This document shows, in pieces, positions 36,524-51,525 of a DNA stretch of 64,000 nucleotides. The DNA is taken from positions 41,471,508 to 41,535,507 of the forward strand of contig NC_064439.1 in NCBI RefSeq assembly GCF_023343835.1. Reading direction: 5' to 3'. The first letter of the stretch is position 1, and every line of letters begins with the position of its first letter. Source of the stretch: Lagopus muta. Lineage: Eukaryota; Chordata; Aves; Galliformes; Phasianidae. The translations under genes were made by a program, and so were the position numbers. The notes below the pieces were generated by a model. The model ran no database searches. It saw nothing but the letters and a program-made list of their open reading frames with translations, and was not told the DNA's origin.

Positions 36524-38999
36524 CTATCTGTAAATCAGATGTTTTGTATGTACAAGCTTCAGATTTTAACTAGTTGCTCTGATCCTCACTGCAAAAACTT
36601 AATTGTTTATGTTGTAATCAGAAGTGTTAGAGAAGCTCTACAGAACAAACCTGAACTGGTTTCTTAGCAGTGGACTCACAGTAGGGCAGAGCTCAGCACA
36701 AACTGCAAAACAGATCCTGACTCCTAAATATGTATTCTCAGTGACTACTAGATGCTGAGCTCTATTACCATGGCCACAGAGCTACTAACACTCACTTAAG
36801 GACAGATGTGGTATGGTTGTTTTTCTTTTTACCAGAAGCAGTCAGATCCTTGACAAATGAAGATGTATCACTGACTGATAAACTGCAGCAAGAATTGTTC
36901 GTAAGATATCACACAGTCAGTCAGTACACAGAGCAGAACGGAGCAGGTTTTTCTGGCATTGACTCAGAAAATGAAGCACATCCAGGTAGAAAGTAAAATG
37001 CAAAGTGCCTGAGACATCTTTTGTCATCGATGCTACTCAAGCATAAGCTCATAAGCTGTTTCAAAGGATTTTAAGCGATGAGGTAATTCTAGTCGCAGCA
37101 GACGCTGTCAGAACTTTATTGTAGGAACACCTGCTTTATTAACAAGTCATACCTGGAAATGCCTATCTACTTTTAGAAAGAATCCAGTGAATTCAAGTTA
37201 CACAGAATGTGATGGATAGATTCAGATGTAACTTCAGAATTAATGAAGTTACAATAAGGATGTGATACATTTGCAGTTTATGTCTCAAATCTCATTTTTA
37301 GTAAAGAGCCTTTGCCTTGTTCGAAGCCAGGTGGAGTAAAAGATTGCAAAAAGCTCAGGGCTTTTTGTCCTTTTTCGATTTTTACAAATTGCACAGCAGA
37401 ATCTCTTGACTCTGATTAGAAAATATCTTGTCTCCAAACAGTTTGTAGCACTGAAATAAAGTATGTTAAAGAAACAATGCATTTGTAATTCTATTTGAGT
37501 GAAAAGCAATGGAGCTTTCAGCATGCCTATAATTTGCAAACCAAAGTGAATGCTTAAAGAGTTGCTTCTTCTGTAAGAACAGACTTTTAAAGGTGATACT
37601 TTGGTATAAATAATGCTAACGTTGATGACATCAAGCTCTTTCATTTGCCCTCTAGCAGTGACATCATCTGCCTCTGCTATAATCACAGTAGCAACTGGCA
37701 GCTCTGCAGCAGGGTTTCCTGGAGCGCGTGGCAGACAGCAATGCTTACACAGCATCTTCCAACTCTGTCAGCAACAACCTTCTCCTACTGAATTGATTTT
37801 GTTCTGGAATTTGTTTATTCAGAGTCCTAAACATTGTACAAACTGGGACAGTACAGCATAGCTATTTGTCTTAAGTAATACCAGCTCACTCCAAGGCGTT
37901 TGTTTCATTTGTTCCTGTAACATAGGGACACTTGATCCTAAGGCTACTATTTCTTCTCATTAAGTGCATTTTCTTAAATATGGTAAGATACAGAAAACAG
38001 TAACAGATACATGGTACTAAATATATATATATCAGTTCAAAACATCAAATCCCAGATGATAAAGGTTTTATTTCTACATTCTTTTCCACAAACAAAAAAA
38101 TGCTACAATTTTCACTCCTTGAAGAAGAAAGATTTACAGACATTGAATCTGAATAGAGTAAACGATAAAGGCAGAAGCTGGCTTATTCTCAGACCTATCA
38201 TCTTGTCCTGTATAAAGCACTGATAAAGTGATGTCAGCAAAATTGCATAGGATTGCACTGTTGGCCTGAAATAGCTGAAAATATTTACACCTTAAAGCAT
38301 TTCTTTTAAGGGAAGATAGAGATGAAAGGTGGACATTTACCTACAAAGGAATGGTTTTATTGACTTATATGACAGTGCTTCTTCATCAGAAGCTGCTAAC
38401 TATTAATAGTAAAAAAAAAAAAAAACAGACCAAAACAAAACAAAAGCAACAAAAAAACCAAAATACTCACAAAGCATCACCACTACCAAAAAGCCATGAA
38501 CTGTTACTGAAGTAACAGATCATAACAATTACACTGCAAGGTCTCTTCTATGACTAGGCAACTTCATTCCTAAAGTGATTTTAGCACTGGCAGAGTCTGC
38601 AAGACCACATCTGGGAGTTCAGATACAATAAGAAAGGCAGCTACGAAAACACATCTGAAGTCCAGTCATGCCAATTTGTGTTATTTCTTTTTAAGTAGAG
38701 GAATGCCACTACTTTCTCTCCCAAGACTTAAAATACACTGCCAAAGCCATCCTTTCTGCAGACTGAAGTTCCAGCAATCTATTGAAAGAAATCTGTGAAG
38801 AAAGTAAAGACATATTTTTCAATCAAAATAGTGGCAAAAGAAAAGTCTTGGCCCCAGCTCTTTTTTCTTTTTTTTTTTTTAATGCATATTTATCTGAAGC
38901 CACATCCATGTCAAAAACACTAATGACTCTGTGTCCTGGTTATGGCAGCTGAACTTCTTGTCTTCTTTTCACAGGACACAGCAGTTTTGCTAGCTCATC

Positions 39000-39232
39000 A
39001 ATCATAGAATCATAGAATGGCCTGGGTTGAAAAGGGCCACAAAGATCATCTACTTTCAACCCCCCTGCTATGTGCAGGTCACCAACCAGCAGCCCAGGCT
39101 GCCCAGAGCCACATCCAGCCTGGCCTTGAATGCCTCCAGGGATGGGGCATCCACAGCCTCCTTGGGCAACCTGTTCCAGTGCCTCACCACCTCTGTGTGA
39201 AAAACTTCCTCCTAATATCTAACCTAAGATAC
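39000..39232 (-). mobile_element. CR1 LINE 3' fragment
   Basis: The + strand begins with tandem atcatagaat and continues gcctgggttgaaaagggcca, 'gcccaggctgcccagagccac', 'ctccttgggcaacctgttcca'. It is a well-preserved, minus-strand CR1 tail. Confidence 0.95.
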
Positions 39233-42200
39233 TACAATGCTACAAAAAAGAACGGTTATATGCAGCACAATCATAAAGGCTTTTCTTCAGTAAGATGAGA
39301 ATTGAAAGGATATAGGGAGTAAAAAAACTTATTATTTGTGTTGTATCTTGAAGTACACATAGGTAAGGACATGGCCTCTATTTTCCATGGAATCATTAAT
39401 CACAATAGCATTTTGATAAATGATTACAGGCAGGCTAGTAAAATCCCATTGGAATAGCTCACGCAAGTATTGAGCTGAGGACATTTCCAGTACTTGGAAG
39501 CTGAGCTTCTCAATTCTTTCAATTCCAAGAGGTTCTTCTGGCTGGCTCCCAGGAAGCAGCAAGAGCTGAATCGGATCTGAAGACTACTTATTTTCCAGAA
39601 GTTTTAAACCACATACACCTAAAATGAAAATGGATGTGAGCAGTAAACTACAGTTTGCTGTTTCACAGTTTTTTCACCCGTGCAATTAAGACCAAAGTAC
39701 TTTCACAGAACAGTACACTTCCTCCAGAGCAGACAAATTAAATTAACAATTCAAAAATAATACGTTGCATTATCATAAAAAGATGAAAAAATTTGCTGCT
39801 GACTGAAGCAGCTCTTTGAGAATTTTGTGTGCCCTCTGTAATAGGATGGCAGAAGAGAGATGTGTCAATTGACTTGTGCATAAGAAACAGAGAAAGACTT
39901 TTCTTTTCTTGATAAAGGAAGATCTAGATCAAAAATACTTCATTTAAGTAAGTACATGAGAATTCCTTTCTAACAAATAAAAGCCTAGTTATTTCTTTAC
40001 TGTTTGGAAAGTTGGCAAACACAGGTTAATTAAGCTGTAAGTGTGGAGGGTGGCCAATCTGCAGCACAGTTATTGAGTTGTCTTTTTTTGTGAGGCTATT
40101 TGCTCTCACCTCTGTACTACTGGTGGGATGGAGAGGTATATTAAACTGTACTGAACAATATGAGCTGCCTTTGCTTACACTTGCATGCTTTAACCCATCA
40201 AAACTATCTGATCATAAATAGAGAATCAAATTGTTCTTTTCTCCCCTCAATTCTTCATTCTAAAGACGACACTTGAACACAGTCTCTACTAATTGTTATC
40301 TCCCTGTTTCTGACCACAAACTTAAGAATATTAATATTGCAAAAATCCATTAGCTGAGTTGCAGCTGCTTTTGTTGGTCTGTTTGTCTGGTCGATGTTTC
40401 ATTATGATATGAATACCAATTTTCTGCAAAGACCAATCTCCATCATGAAATGTGCTTTCATTAATGACTGTCTCACTTGAGAAGAAAGAAACCCATTTTC
40501 TGCAGGATTGCAGGTAAGCGTACAGTATACAGAGTACAAGTGCTTTATAACCATTTACTTGATGCTTCAGAGAAGTATGCCTGAAGAAAATGTTAGATTT
40601 CCATAACCAAAGCTTACGTTATCAAAAGCAGAGTTCTAAACATTCTTCTATGCCTGAAAAAGTAACTGCCACTTTATGTGCAATCTGACTCTTCTTGAAT
40701 GTGTCACTTTCTAATGACGTATCTTTCTCCTTTGGGATGTAGATCTGAGTATATTTGTTATCAGTAAAACCACAAAAACTCATATAAAGCTCTGTGGCGA
40801 CAGGTCTTGACTGTTGGAGTGAGAGACCAAATAGCCTGAAATCACAGTGACAAAAGTACAGCCCTTGAATCAGAAAGGTGTTACAGTCCCTGCCTGTTCA
40901 AAGAAGAGCCAAAGACAACCTCAAATACTAAAGGAAGAGTTGTAAAATCATATGAATTTTGGAGGTTGCCAATAATAAAATCCACAATTTATTATTAAAC
41001 TTTTGATAATAAGGTCTTCCTTCAGGAAATGACTGAATGGTCCTGAAGCTATTCTTTCTGTTCTCCTAGCATCTGTGTATCTCCTAGCATTCTGTGAAAA
41101 TCTGAGATTTTTTTTTTCCAAAAATTCTCCCAAAAATGGAAAACAAGATTTCCATTATGTGGTTATACGTGCATTGAGCTGTAGTAAATGCTGTGACAAG
41201 ATCATTCAGGATTTCCCCTGAGTCTGAATGAGTAAGTGTGTATGAGGGAGGAAAGAGAGGAATGGTGCACATTTGGACGCCGTATCCTCAGACTAATCTT
41301 TCATTTATATGCTAAGGTATTGATGCAAAACTGATAGCAGATTAGAACTGCAAACAGAAAGGAACACAACCAAGCTATATGCTTTATCTTGTACAGTTTG
41401 TAAAGTTATTCCATTGTGTTTCAAGAAATATGTAAGTAGAAGAAAGCACCTTAAGGACTAATGGCATAGTTGTAGCCTAAACAAAGTATGTGGTAGAAAT
41501 GTTATATAGCCCGAGGAGGAAAGCAAAAATAAGTCTCTGCATACATACAGTGTCCCAGTGAGCATGAATAGAGCCTGAAGGACCAGTCCCAGAGGCCAGC
41601 TTAAATGTAGATGCAGTGGAAGATGTATTATTTTAAAAATACTATGAGATTAATTAAAATGTAGTCATCACAATGTTTGATTACTTTGTAATAATGCTTT
41701 TCCCATTACTGAAAACTTATTTTTATACATTCTTTTGCTTTTGAATTTTGTTTAGTGATAAATCTATCCGTGGATAATTTGGTGATTATCTAAGCATACC
41801 ATTTTTGCAGTGGACAGGCAGCTCCCCCAAGTGTTTGCCAACCACTGCTATGGATTGCAGCAGTGGGTCTGTGCCCTGCTTTGATACAAGAGCCTAGTCC
41901 TGCGTGGCCAGTGAAATGTCTCTGTATGTACTAGATACTGCCTTGACAGCCAGCAAACAAAAGCATAAAACCCTATCTGTTCAAGGAAGCACCACAAGCT
42001 TCTTTTACAATGAAACCTATGAGACAAAAGCTAAGAGACAAGGTATTTCTCTAATTACATTATTTGCAGCAGGGCATCATGGAAAACCCTCATGGTGAAT
42101 CCAAGCTTGAAAAGGTCTGATGTGTAGAGAAAAGGAAATTTGCCTCAGATTAGCATCATTTAGGAAAGGGCAAGCATTAGAAAAAGCTTTTGCCAAAAGT

Positions 42201-45200
42201 CTGGATCCCAGCTTTTGGGTAGCTATTTTAATGGGATGGTTTGCTCTTTGGAGCAACATAACATTTATGTCACATGCATGCAGAAAGCAGTGGAGGCCTT
42301 GGTTTATCTGTAGACATCTTCAGAAATAATTATACATGTGTGAAACTATGTTGGTTACAAATAAACTCCTTTGGATATCGGGAGTTAGGAAGGGTTTCAG
42401 AGTAGTGAGTAAACTACAGACGTTGTTCTTTAGAGGTGGTAAAACCATGAGAGCACTAATTTGCTATCAACAGGGGCAAATCCTCCAAAGCAAGATCAGG
42501 GTCACCCAACTACTGCAGGTCAGGATAAACTGCCACAGTTATTTCAGAAGCTGATAATGCAGGGTGTGAGGGAGCACGAGTTCCTCTTGGCAAGTCCTTA
42601 CCAGGCTATCCCTGACATGCTTTATAAAACTAGGCAGCCTGTCTGAACTCCAGGACTCTTCCCAATACTTCAACATCTACCCAGACAGAAAGACTGTGGA
42701 AACAGTGAATTTTTACATCACTCTTAACTAAGTTCCACGGGCATTCCAAAGGGCTCGAATCATAAGCTCATACTGATTACTAGGAGCAGTCTGCCACCTA
42801 CTGCCTTTACAGGCTCTGTGCAGCCTTCCATATAAATTATAGCAGTTTGCCTTAAATGGGATTTAGCCCGCATTAAAGCTTCAGATTTGAATCAAATTAA
42901 CCTAGGATGTTAAAAGGCCAGTTCTGCCCTTTCAGAGATAGCTTCCTTTCTAAGGGAGTAGAAAAGATCATTAACAATTTTCTTGTAGATCATGAATGCA
43001 GGAAGTTGAGATGTAGATTAGTAGCAAATGAATGGATCAGAAAATAAGACTTCAGTAAACTCTCAGTTCAGGGCTTAATCAGGTTTTGGTTTTTTTTTCC
43101 ACAGACAAAACCTCCTATTCAGTCATATTCAATGGCTGACCTTCAGATGACAATTACCTCTTCCTGACCTTCTGTTAGTCTGTATCTATCTTAATCTGTG
43201 TTATACAGAAGCAAGGAATAATTATGCTGTGCTTGAGAAATCAGTATCTCCCAAGTGTTCTGCACTAATTTATGGTACCTTCAGCTCTACTCAAGTGACG
43301 TGTGGTGCTTTTTGTTAATTTCTTCAACAAGCTACATTCACAGTATTCATAACAAAACTTTCTTTTCTTTTTTCTTTTTTCTTTTTTTTTGATAAGAAGA
43401 TTCTTATTGTAAGACAAGTCTGTTAACTACAAGCACCAGATTTAGCTAATTGTTTTGTGAGTTTTACGACTTCTGCATGTTTGAGAGCCACTGCTGGGAG
43501 CCTCTTTAATCAACCAAGATTTGCAAATTCACCTTCCACAGCATTACTGACAATTCTACAGAAAGTCTCTTGAGCCAAACTGCTTAATTACTGTAGTCAG
43601 CGAATGCAACAGGATCCCCCAAAAAAGGATGTGAAGAGAAATGTGATAGTCAGTTTTCAGCCTGATCACAGACTTTCCATCAGAAATTCCTCATTTTTTG
43701 ATGTTTATAATGATGAATCCATCCTACCATATCCAGCCACTTGTAATGCTAGGAATTTCAGCTGTTTTTTTAAAATGTTTTGTCATTCGCAGTCTAGTGC
43801 TATTATTGCACACCAATACAGGTTTTCCATCAAAAGTCAGTTGAGTAAAATACTTACGTTATAAACAGACCTCTCAGGCCTAGTAAGTTTGAAACTCTGC
43901 AGTTCTCTAATTTGGGGAAAATTCAGAATATAAAAAGTTATTAAAGAACAAGCTACTAATAGACAAGCCTGTAGTAGTTTGAGAAATTATGTGTGATAAG
44001 GGAATTCCCACCTCCAAGTTTCCTTTCAGGATCTTACGAAAGCAGAACTAATGAAAACTAAAATACGCTGAAGTCAGTTTAACTGTTGCAGTGAATTCAT
44101 ACTGCTTTTAACAGTAGTACTAACAGTAGAAAAGACATTTCTTGAGGCAGCTGAAGTTAGTTATCAGAATTTTTTAACTTTGTGTTACATTTTGAAACAC
44201 AGAGCAGTGCTGCTTGAAAAACATTCAGACAACACAAGAAGAAGCACATGAGAGCAGACATGAGACAAAAATTGGCAACTGAGTGTAAAGATAGAGAAAA
44301 AAAAGTCATCAGTATACTTGCAGCCACCTCTTGGAAATCCTCCCGTGTGATTACACACCATGCATGCAGATAGTTCTCTTGACTGCTCACACTGAGAGTG
44401 CTTGCACAGGCAAAGGCTTGGAAAGGTAGGTCCTCCGAGATGGTAAAGCATGAGCAGAGAACCAAAGAACTGCTAACATGCAAGTACTTCAAATTTGGGA
44501 CAGAGGCATAATTTATCTCCTTATCTCCTTATCCAGGAACTCCAGAAGAGGAAACAAATTCTTTCTAGAAACAAAAAACACCCTAGTAATGTTTGCATTG
44601 GAATGCCAGTTGCTAACAGCTACTGGGACTTAAAAGAAATCTGAATGCCACATGAGCAGCTCGTTACAAGCTGTAGCACTGTCAAATCCAGCGTCAGTTT
44701 TTCTAGTTTTGTTTTTAAGCAGCAATGACCATGCTACAACACTGTTTACTGGTCGAACTGAAATAAATTTAGGGCTGTGACTGAACTGTGCCAAGTGTTG
44801 AGTCATCACTGCGTGCTTCTATAAAAAGCTATATTAGTGTTCCCAAAAAACCTAAGAACACTAGATCTGTCAGTATAAGTCATAGAGAAAAAGAAGTTAC
44901 ATTCAAATACAAAATAGTCCTTTTTAATATGGAAAAAAAAAAAGCAGAAATAAATATTTTTAATGTCATTGTCAATAAACAATTTAGTTTAAGGCTATTT
45001 CTTATAGAGTATGTTCTGTAGCTTTCTAGGTTTCAGTTTCACTGTGTATTTAAAAGTTGTATTGGAAGGGTTGGGTCAGTTCTGTTATCACGCAAAATAA
45101 AAGATTTTTTTCCATAGAAGGTTAATCTTGGCACTTTTTTTTTTTTTGTGAATACTTGTTTTGCAGAATGTGGGGAAGAAGTATCAGAAAAAGCCTGAGC

Positions 45201-48078
45201 CACTGTGAGATTGATTTCTGTAGTCATGAATTTTATTCTTGACTTTCCAATAGTGGAAGAGAAATAGCGAACAATGGATTATCCAAATAGAATCCAAGAG
45301 CGGAAACAAGAAAACCTGCATGATAGATAACATGTTTATTTTCATGGCTGCTATAATGCCACCTCAACAGGCATGTACATTCAAGCATTTTTAAACGTCA
45401 TAGTCTAATTAGTCTAACCTGAATAGCAGTTACTTGCTGGCCAATTACTTAAACAGGCATACAAGCTAATTTCAATTACACTACTGTGAAATTTATCAAG
45501 TAAATAACTGACTTATATAATCCAAATATGTCTTCTTATTAAAAAACACCAGTAATTCAATAGTTTAATGAAGTAAAGAGGTGTAAGTAAGGAACTATTC
45601 AAGTTCCTTTTGCTACATGCTTCTCTGCCTTACACTAAAAATAGGACAGCAGAAGTTCCAGGGAAATTTTGCCAAAAAAACAAGCACTTATAGCATCATT
45701 ACAAACCAGCACTAAATAAAATTACATAAGTATCCATATGCTTATGCTTAAAAGCAACAGCATGTGTCTTATATAGTGCTCGATGGTCACGATCTGTGTC
45801 AAAGCAAAGCAGAACAAGTGGGAAGATAGTATGGATGATACACTGCCTGAAATGGAGGTTTGGAGCGGTGTTAACTTCATGTGTACATTTCTGCCTTCTT
45901 TGCTGTGATTTCTCAGACTTGTATACTTCTGTTTCCATTAATTTGGCCAAGTGGCACAGTCATCTGATTACAATTTTAAGGATATTAAAGATGAAAACAC
46001 TTTATTATCATCAGAAGCAAAACTTCTGAAAGCTGAAATGCTCATATCTCTGCCACGCTGAGAAGTTGGTAAGGAAATCAATAATTCAGTCATAAATAGA
46101 AAGCTTTGAGGAGAAATAGTGTGAGGAAAATTAGGGTAGGACTGAATATTTAAGAAAAAAAACAACCTACCAACCCAAAAGAAAACAGATATTTCCAAAG
46201 CGCTGCTTCTGCTTATTACAGAAAGAAAGAAAGAGCCTGAAAATTATGCTGACTGGTGCTCTTTCAATGACTCACTGTGCAGTATTTAGTTTAAACATCG
46301 TTCAGTAACAAGGGATACGCCAGCTATTAGTTTCCCAGCATCCACAGTTCACAGTGCTGGAGTTTATCACTGTTGCTGTATGCTGTTACACTCTCCCTCT
46401 ATTGATAACCTGGATATTAACTAATTATCGCTGAATGTAGCTCATAAGCACGTTGCCTGTGCTCATTTCCTTGGATGCTTCTTCCAAAGAGACTGAAAAT
46501 ATATATTTATAGGGTACACCTATGGGCCCACCTTTGCACCATGGGCTCCACTGTGTCATCATTTACAAGAACACTGGTAATGATTCACATGCCAAAAATG
46601 ATGTTCCAGATGCTCCTTTTCCTGCCAAGATGGACAACTTGGTCTGTGGTTCAGCAAAATACTTCCTCAACACACTACCAAAAAGACAGCAGCCACTTGC
46701 CTCTCCTTATCTGGATTCTGCTTGCTCCAGGTCTCTTTACCCCTACAACAATGAGGATGTTGGAGAGAGATAAGCCAGCTGGAGCTTGTCAGCTTTTTAA
46801 TGCCGAGAGGACTTGGGAGTTGCCTGTCCTGACTGCAAGCTCTTGACTATTCAGCTGGTCTGAAGTGGCAGGAGGATTTAATGTTTTAATACTGAATTTA
46901 CTTACTGAAAGATTTTGATATTCTGTGGGAATTTGATTTAGAAGTGTGATACAGCAATATGCTAAAATCACAATACAAGCATGAGATAGTAACTGTAACA
47001 TATAGTGGAACTGCAGTTCAAGTAGATCACTAGCATTTGTCTCTGTACTCTCCTGCCACAGAGAGAGCTTTTGTCCTAATTGTGGAGACCTCAAAGCATG
47101 GATTAAATGAGAAAGTGTCTGTTAATCTTTAGAAAGGCTGCACAGTGAACCATTCTTTGTATTCTTTTACCCAGTAGTTTCTGTTCTGCTGCTTAATTTG
47201 TAAGAATAAATGTTACATTTTTTTCCATGTTGAGTCATGGCTCTCATCTTAGCCAGTACTTCTGGAGGATGAATTTTCACTGAAATCAAGTCCTGAAAGC
47301 GATCGGTGAGGAGAATCTTAATAAAACTAAGAGTTGTTTGGGAATTTAGAATCAAGGACTCTGGGATCACTGCACATTATATTTTGGATCTGAGGTCCAT
47401 CTGCATCAGAGAAGGGGACATCTCCTGGGATGAAGGACTTTCTGGATCCATCAGAAGCTTCAGGCATAAGCGGCAAGTAGATCAGATGCACCTCATGCTG
47501 CCAGTGCATGCAGGCCAGTTTTGCCCATACAGCCTCATGTGCACTGGAAGGAATTTACACCTGTAGGTATTTGGTTAATATAGTACAAAATACCACCACT
47601 GCAGATTTTTAGGCTTTATGACTGAAGTAAGTTGAAAGCAAACACACTAGACTTAGTTTTCTATTTTTCATGGGGAAAAAAAAAAAAGGCAGAAGAGTGG
47701 AGGGAGCAGCCTAGATGAGATACAGATAACACAAAGCCTATATACATGAAACTACGCTAACCCTTGAAATACTTGGAAGTCATGGCAGGTTTTAAGTAAC
47801 AGCAAACAAAATGTGGAGAGCAGCAGGGACTGTGCATCCGATTTTCTGTGCCATGGTGCAGGGGTGTCTGATGAAATCTTAGAGTGAACCAGCTGAGTAC
47901 TCTGAGCAGCTGAACATGGTTCAGCAAAGCAGATCTAACTATTGTAGACCGCCTGTTTGTAAATTGTACTCTGTTGCTTAACTGAACATTCATGAAATTA
48001 AAATACATTTCAATAAAATCCACCAAGAAAATATGCTTGGAGATCCAGTATGCAGACAGAAAGTGCATTAGCTCAAAT

Positions 48079-48116
48079 TAGGAAAAAAAAAAAAAAAAAA
48101 AAAAATAAAAAAAAAT
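48079..48116. repeat. Poly(A)-rich run
   Basis: A long A homopolymer with one T interruption, intergenic. Confidence 0.9.
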
Positions 48117-49258
48117 CAATGCAGCTTCTGCATATTATTGCAATCTACATTTTGTAGCCAGCAGGCTTTTCATTGCTGCTGCTATTACTGGTAGAGTTCA
48201 AATAATCGTTAGAGCTGGAGAACATTCTTAGGACACAAAAAATTCTTTTATTTATTTTATTGTTTTTTCAAAACAAACGTGCAGCTCCATCATTTGTACA
48301 TGGTTGCATTTCTCAGTTATCTGTTATTTCAAAAGATAAAGCGCACAGCACTGGAAAATAAGTGTTTTTTTGGATTTTGTTTTTTTGTTGTTATTTTTGG
48401 TGGTGGTGATGGTGTTTTGTTTGTTTTTTTCGAGAACGTAATTAACAAAAGAATCCTTCTGATTCACATTCTTTCTCATGAGGCCATCATTTCAAAGGCT
48501 CACCATGCAAGTACATCACTGTAAGTTCTTCTCTTTTTCTTTACTCATTTCATTTTCTCACGGAGGAAAGGCTGGACATTCTCAAGAACTCTCTTACTCT
48601 TTGAAGCAGTAACAATTTTCTGATTGCCTGAGGCACTCGGGCCAAGATTAATAATTCCTTGTTGCCCACATTAGGCATCACAACCCTACTCTTGTTTATA
48701 ATTCTAAGATTTGACCCCAGGCTATGGGAATCAGCAGATCTGTAATTACTTTCCCTCTAAATGCTATACAAGCTGCAATGAAGAATCAAACATACACGGC
48801 TCCCTCTGATGTGGCACCGATGTCCACTGCAGTGACAAAGCAAAGAACCTGTTTATGTTTTCCGAGCTGCTTTTGGCCTGGATGCCCACATTTAAATACA
48901 ATGCAAGACAATGCAACCACAGACACATTGAAGGAAGTTCTCGAGGTATTTCTACCAATGACTTCACCTCCTCTCCCCAAAAAAGTAAAAGGCTGTGTTC
49001 AAAGTTCCTTTTTGGAAGAATTCATTCCTTCTTTGTTACCTTAAATGCAGAACATAGATTCTGGCCACTTTCTCAACTTGTAGTTTCTCAGATTGTTAGC
49101 ATTTCTATTCCTGAGCTAGTATTTATTCAAAGTCTTAAGTGGTTGAACTTAATAAGATAGAAGGAAGAAAAAGGAAAAGACTTCTCAGATATGTAAAGCA
49201 GGTAAAATATGACATGACATGGTTTCACATAGAACACATTGAATGAACCTGAAATGTA

Positions 49259-49680
49259 TCATAAAAGCATAGAATGACCTAGGTTAAAAAGAACCACAAT
49301 GATCATTTAGTTTCAACCCCTCTGCTACGTGCAGGGTCGCCAACCATCCAGGGATGGGGCATCCACAACCTCCTTGGGCAACCTGTTCCAGTGCATCAGC
49401 CCCTCTGAGTGAAGAACTTCCTCCTAATATCTAACCTAAATCTGCCCTGTCTCAGTTTAAAACCTTTCCCCCTTGTCCTATCACTATCAACCCTTGTAAA
49501 CAGCTGTTCCTCCTCATGTTTTTATGCTCCCTTCAAGTACTGGAAGGCCACAATGAGGCCTCCCCAGAGCCTTCTCTTCTCCAAGCTAAACAAGCCCAGT
49601 TCCCTCAGCCTTTCCTCATAGGAGAGGTGCTCCAGCCCTCTGATCATCTTACTGCCCTCCTGTGCACCCGCTCTTGGTAG
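49259..49680 (-). mobile_element. CR1 LINE 3' fragment, longest in the window
   Basis: About 420 bases from the CR1 3' terminus inward. It includes 'gggatggggcatccacaacc', 'cccttgtcctatcactatc', 'gccttctcttctccaagcta' (reverse of the CR1 ORF2 end) and 'actgccctcctgtgcacccg'. Confidence 0.95.
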
Positions 49681-51448
49681 GATAGTTGGACATTATACAG
49701 AAGAATATAGACAAAAAGAAGCATAGTCTCCTCTCAAGAAGTCAAACGCTAGAAGGGTAAGAGTGCTGTGGAAACAAATTCATTCATGTTCCTGGAGCAC
49801 GCAGTATACTGAAGAATGTCACAGAAATGCCAGTATGGGAATTAATGAATCTAAAGCCCAAATAATAGAGTTCTTATAGCATACACTAAAAAAATCTTAA
49901 GCCACCAAACTGATCAGTGTAGATAGAACACAGTATTGCATACACATTCATTCAGTGAGTCCTTTCATCTTGTGGAATTCGCAAGGCAAAGATCCCATGG
50001 AAAAAACTGTGCATAAACATGCAACTATTTGCCAAAGCAATCCTAATTTTCTGGAGTTTTCTATTTTGTAAAGCCTTCTGGTTTTGCACTGTCAATATTG
50101 CATAGCTGTCTAATTCCATAGTTTTATAAAAGAAATCCACAGAATTATGACGTGGGTTTATAAGATGTATCACATACAGATGTTCACCTATCTCTGATAT
50201 GAAAGCTAACAGAGACTAGCAACAGGATTAAGTTGCCATCCAATAAAGATGAACATTCTGGCATTAGGATACTTAGCCAGAATGATCCTGGGGAAATGCT
50301 GGATTTTGTTTTAGCGGGCTATTGTGGGCTCTGCTTTTTTGTCTTGCCTTTTCCATACCATTGCTCTGCTAAGCCCATTTTTTTCCCCCTCCCTCTCTCC
50401 TACATCTGAGCCTTCCTGCCATCCTGCTCTAGTTCCTTCATTTAGACAGTTCTGTTCCTCAGACTATTCCCCAGTCCGTGCTGTGTGTTCTCTTGCCATT
50501 CCCAATCTGTTCTCTTAGCCTCTTGTACCATTAGCAGTGTTACCCTATGTTTCTCTCCTCACTCACACACTTTCATCTTCTCTCTGCTGTGAGTTCTCTG
50601 TACCAGTTTCCTTAAGAAAATGCCCCCTTTTCCCTACGGAAGTGTTTCTTTTGATCATAAATTTTTTTTCCCCTCCCAAATCTTCCCAAGTTGTGGCCTC
50701 ACTATTCTTCTTGTCTTACCAGTTCTCAGGTATAGCTTGCTGAAGTTAATTAATTGGTCACTCCTGTTCTCTATAAGATGTTAGAAGACCTTCATCTATC
50801 CTCTCAAATTCCCACAGTCAAAATCCACTCCTATGACTCCAGCCTCAACTGGCATCTGCTCGGGAACTGGAACTGCAGTTCCAGTTTTCTTTTCCTATGT
50901 TCCAATGTGTTCTTCCTCTAAGCCTCTTGCACAATCTTTTGATGTCCGTGTTTTAGGCCATTCTGCTGCAAGGGCTGCAAATCAAGAGTAGGAAGACAAG
51001 AAGTCTGAGACATGTTCAGTACCTTATATCACAGAATTGTCCCCAAGAGCCTGCAATTTCAGAGACATAGCAGCTTCCTTTCAGCAGGCCGAAGATGGAG
51101 CAATCTCAGGATGAAGTATTTGGAAACTTTCACTACATTTTATCAATGTTTCCTCTGAATATGTGATTTTTCTTCAGATTTATGTAATCTGGCTAAATGC
51201 AGTCAAAATAGAAGGGAAGGACTTTCTCTAATGAAAGTAGGATATTTTATGTGGAATAAACACTGTATTGTTCTTTCACCTTCTTTGGAAAAAAAAACAA
51301 CAAAAACACAACAACACAACTATTTTACCTTTAACTTTCATTTCAGTTTTAAATCAAAGCAAAATGTGTTATGAAGCAGACAACCAACACTGAATACATA
51401 GTCCTGAATAGATAATGCTAATCAGTGTTTGAAGTGGAATATTACAAT

Positions 51449-51525
51449 AATCACAGAATTGTAGGGGTTGGAAGGGACCTCTAGAGAATATAGACTCCAA
51501 CCTCCCTGCTGAAGTAGGTAAGATT
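51449..51525 (-). mobile_element. Short CR1 LINE terminus
   Basis: aatcacagaattgtaggggt followed by tggaagggacctctagaga and 'ctccaacctccctgctgaag'. Only about 75 bases remain. Confidence 0.85.

Noticed and set aside
39017-39298. 93-codon frame starting MAWVEKGHKDHL
   Set aside because: It is a translation of a CR1 tail in the non-coding orientation. The similar frame at 54307-54558 is another CR1 copy.
46475-46846. Two overlapping open frames (123 and 83 codons) as an intergenic gene
   Set aside because: Neither has a known domain, and two overlapping frames of similar quality suggest chance.
48079-48116. Poly(A) runs as tails of processed pseudogenes
   Set aside because: No gene-like sequence or target duplication precedes the runs at 36498 or 48079.
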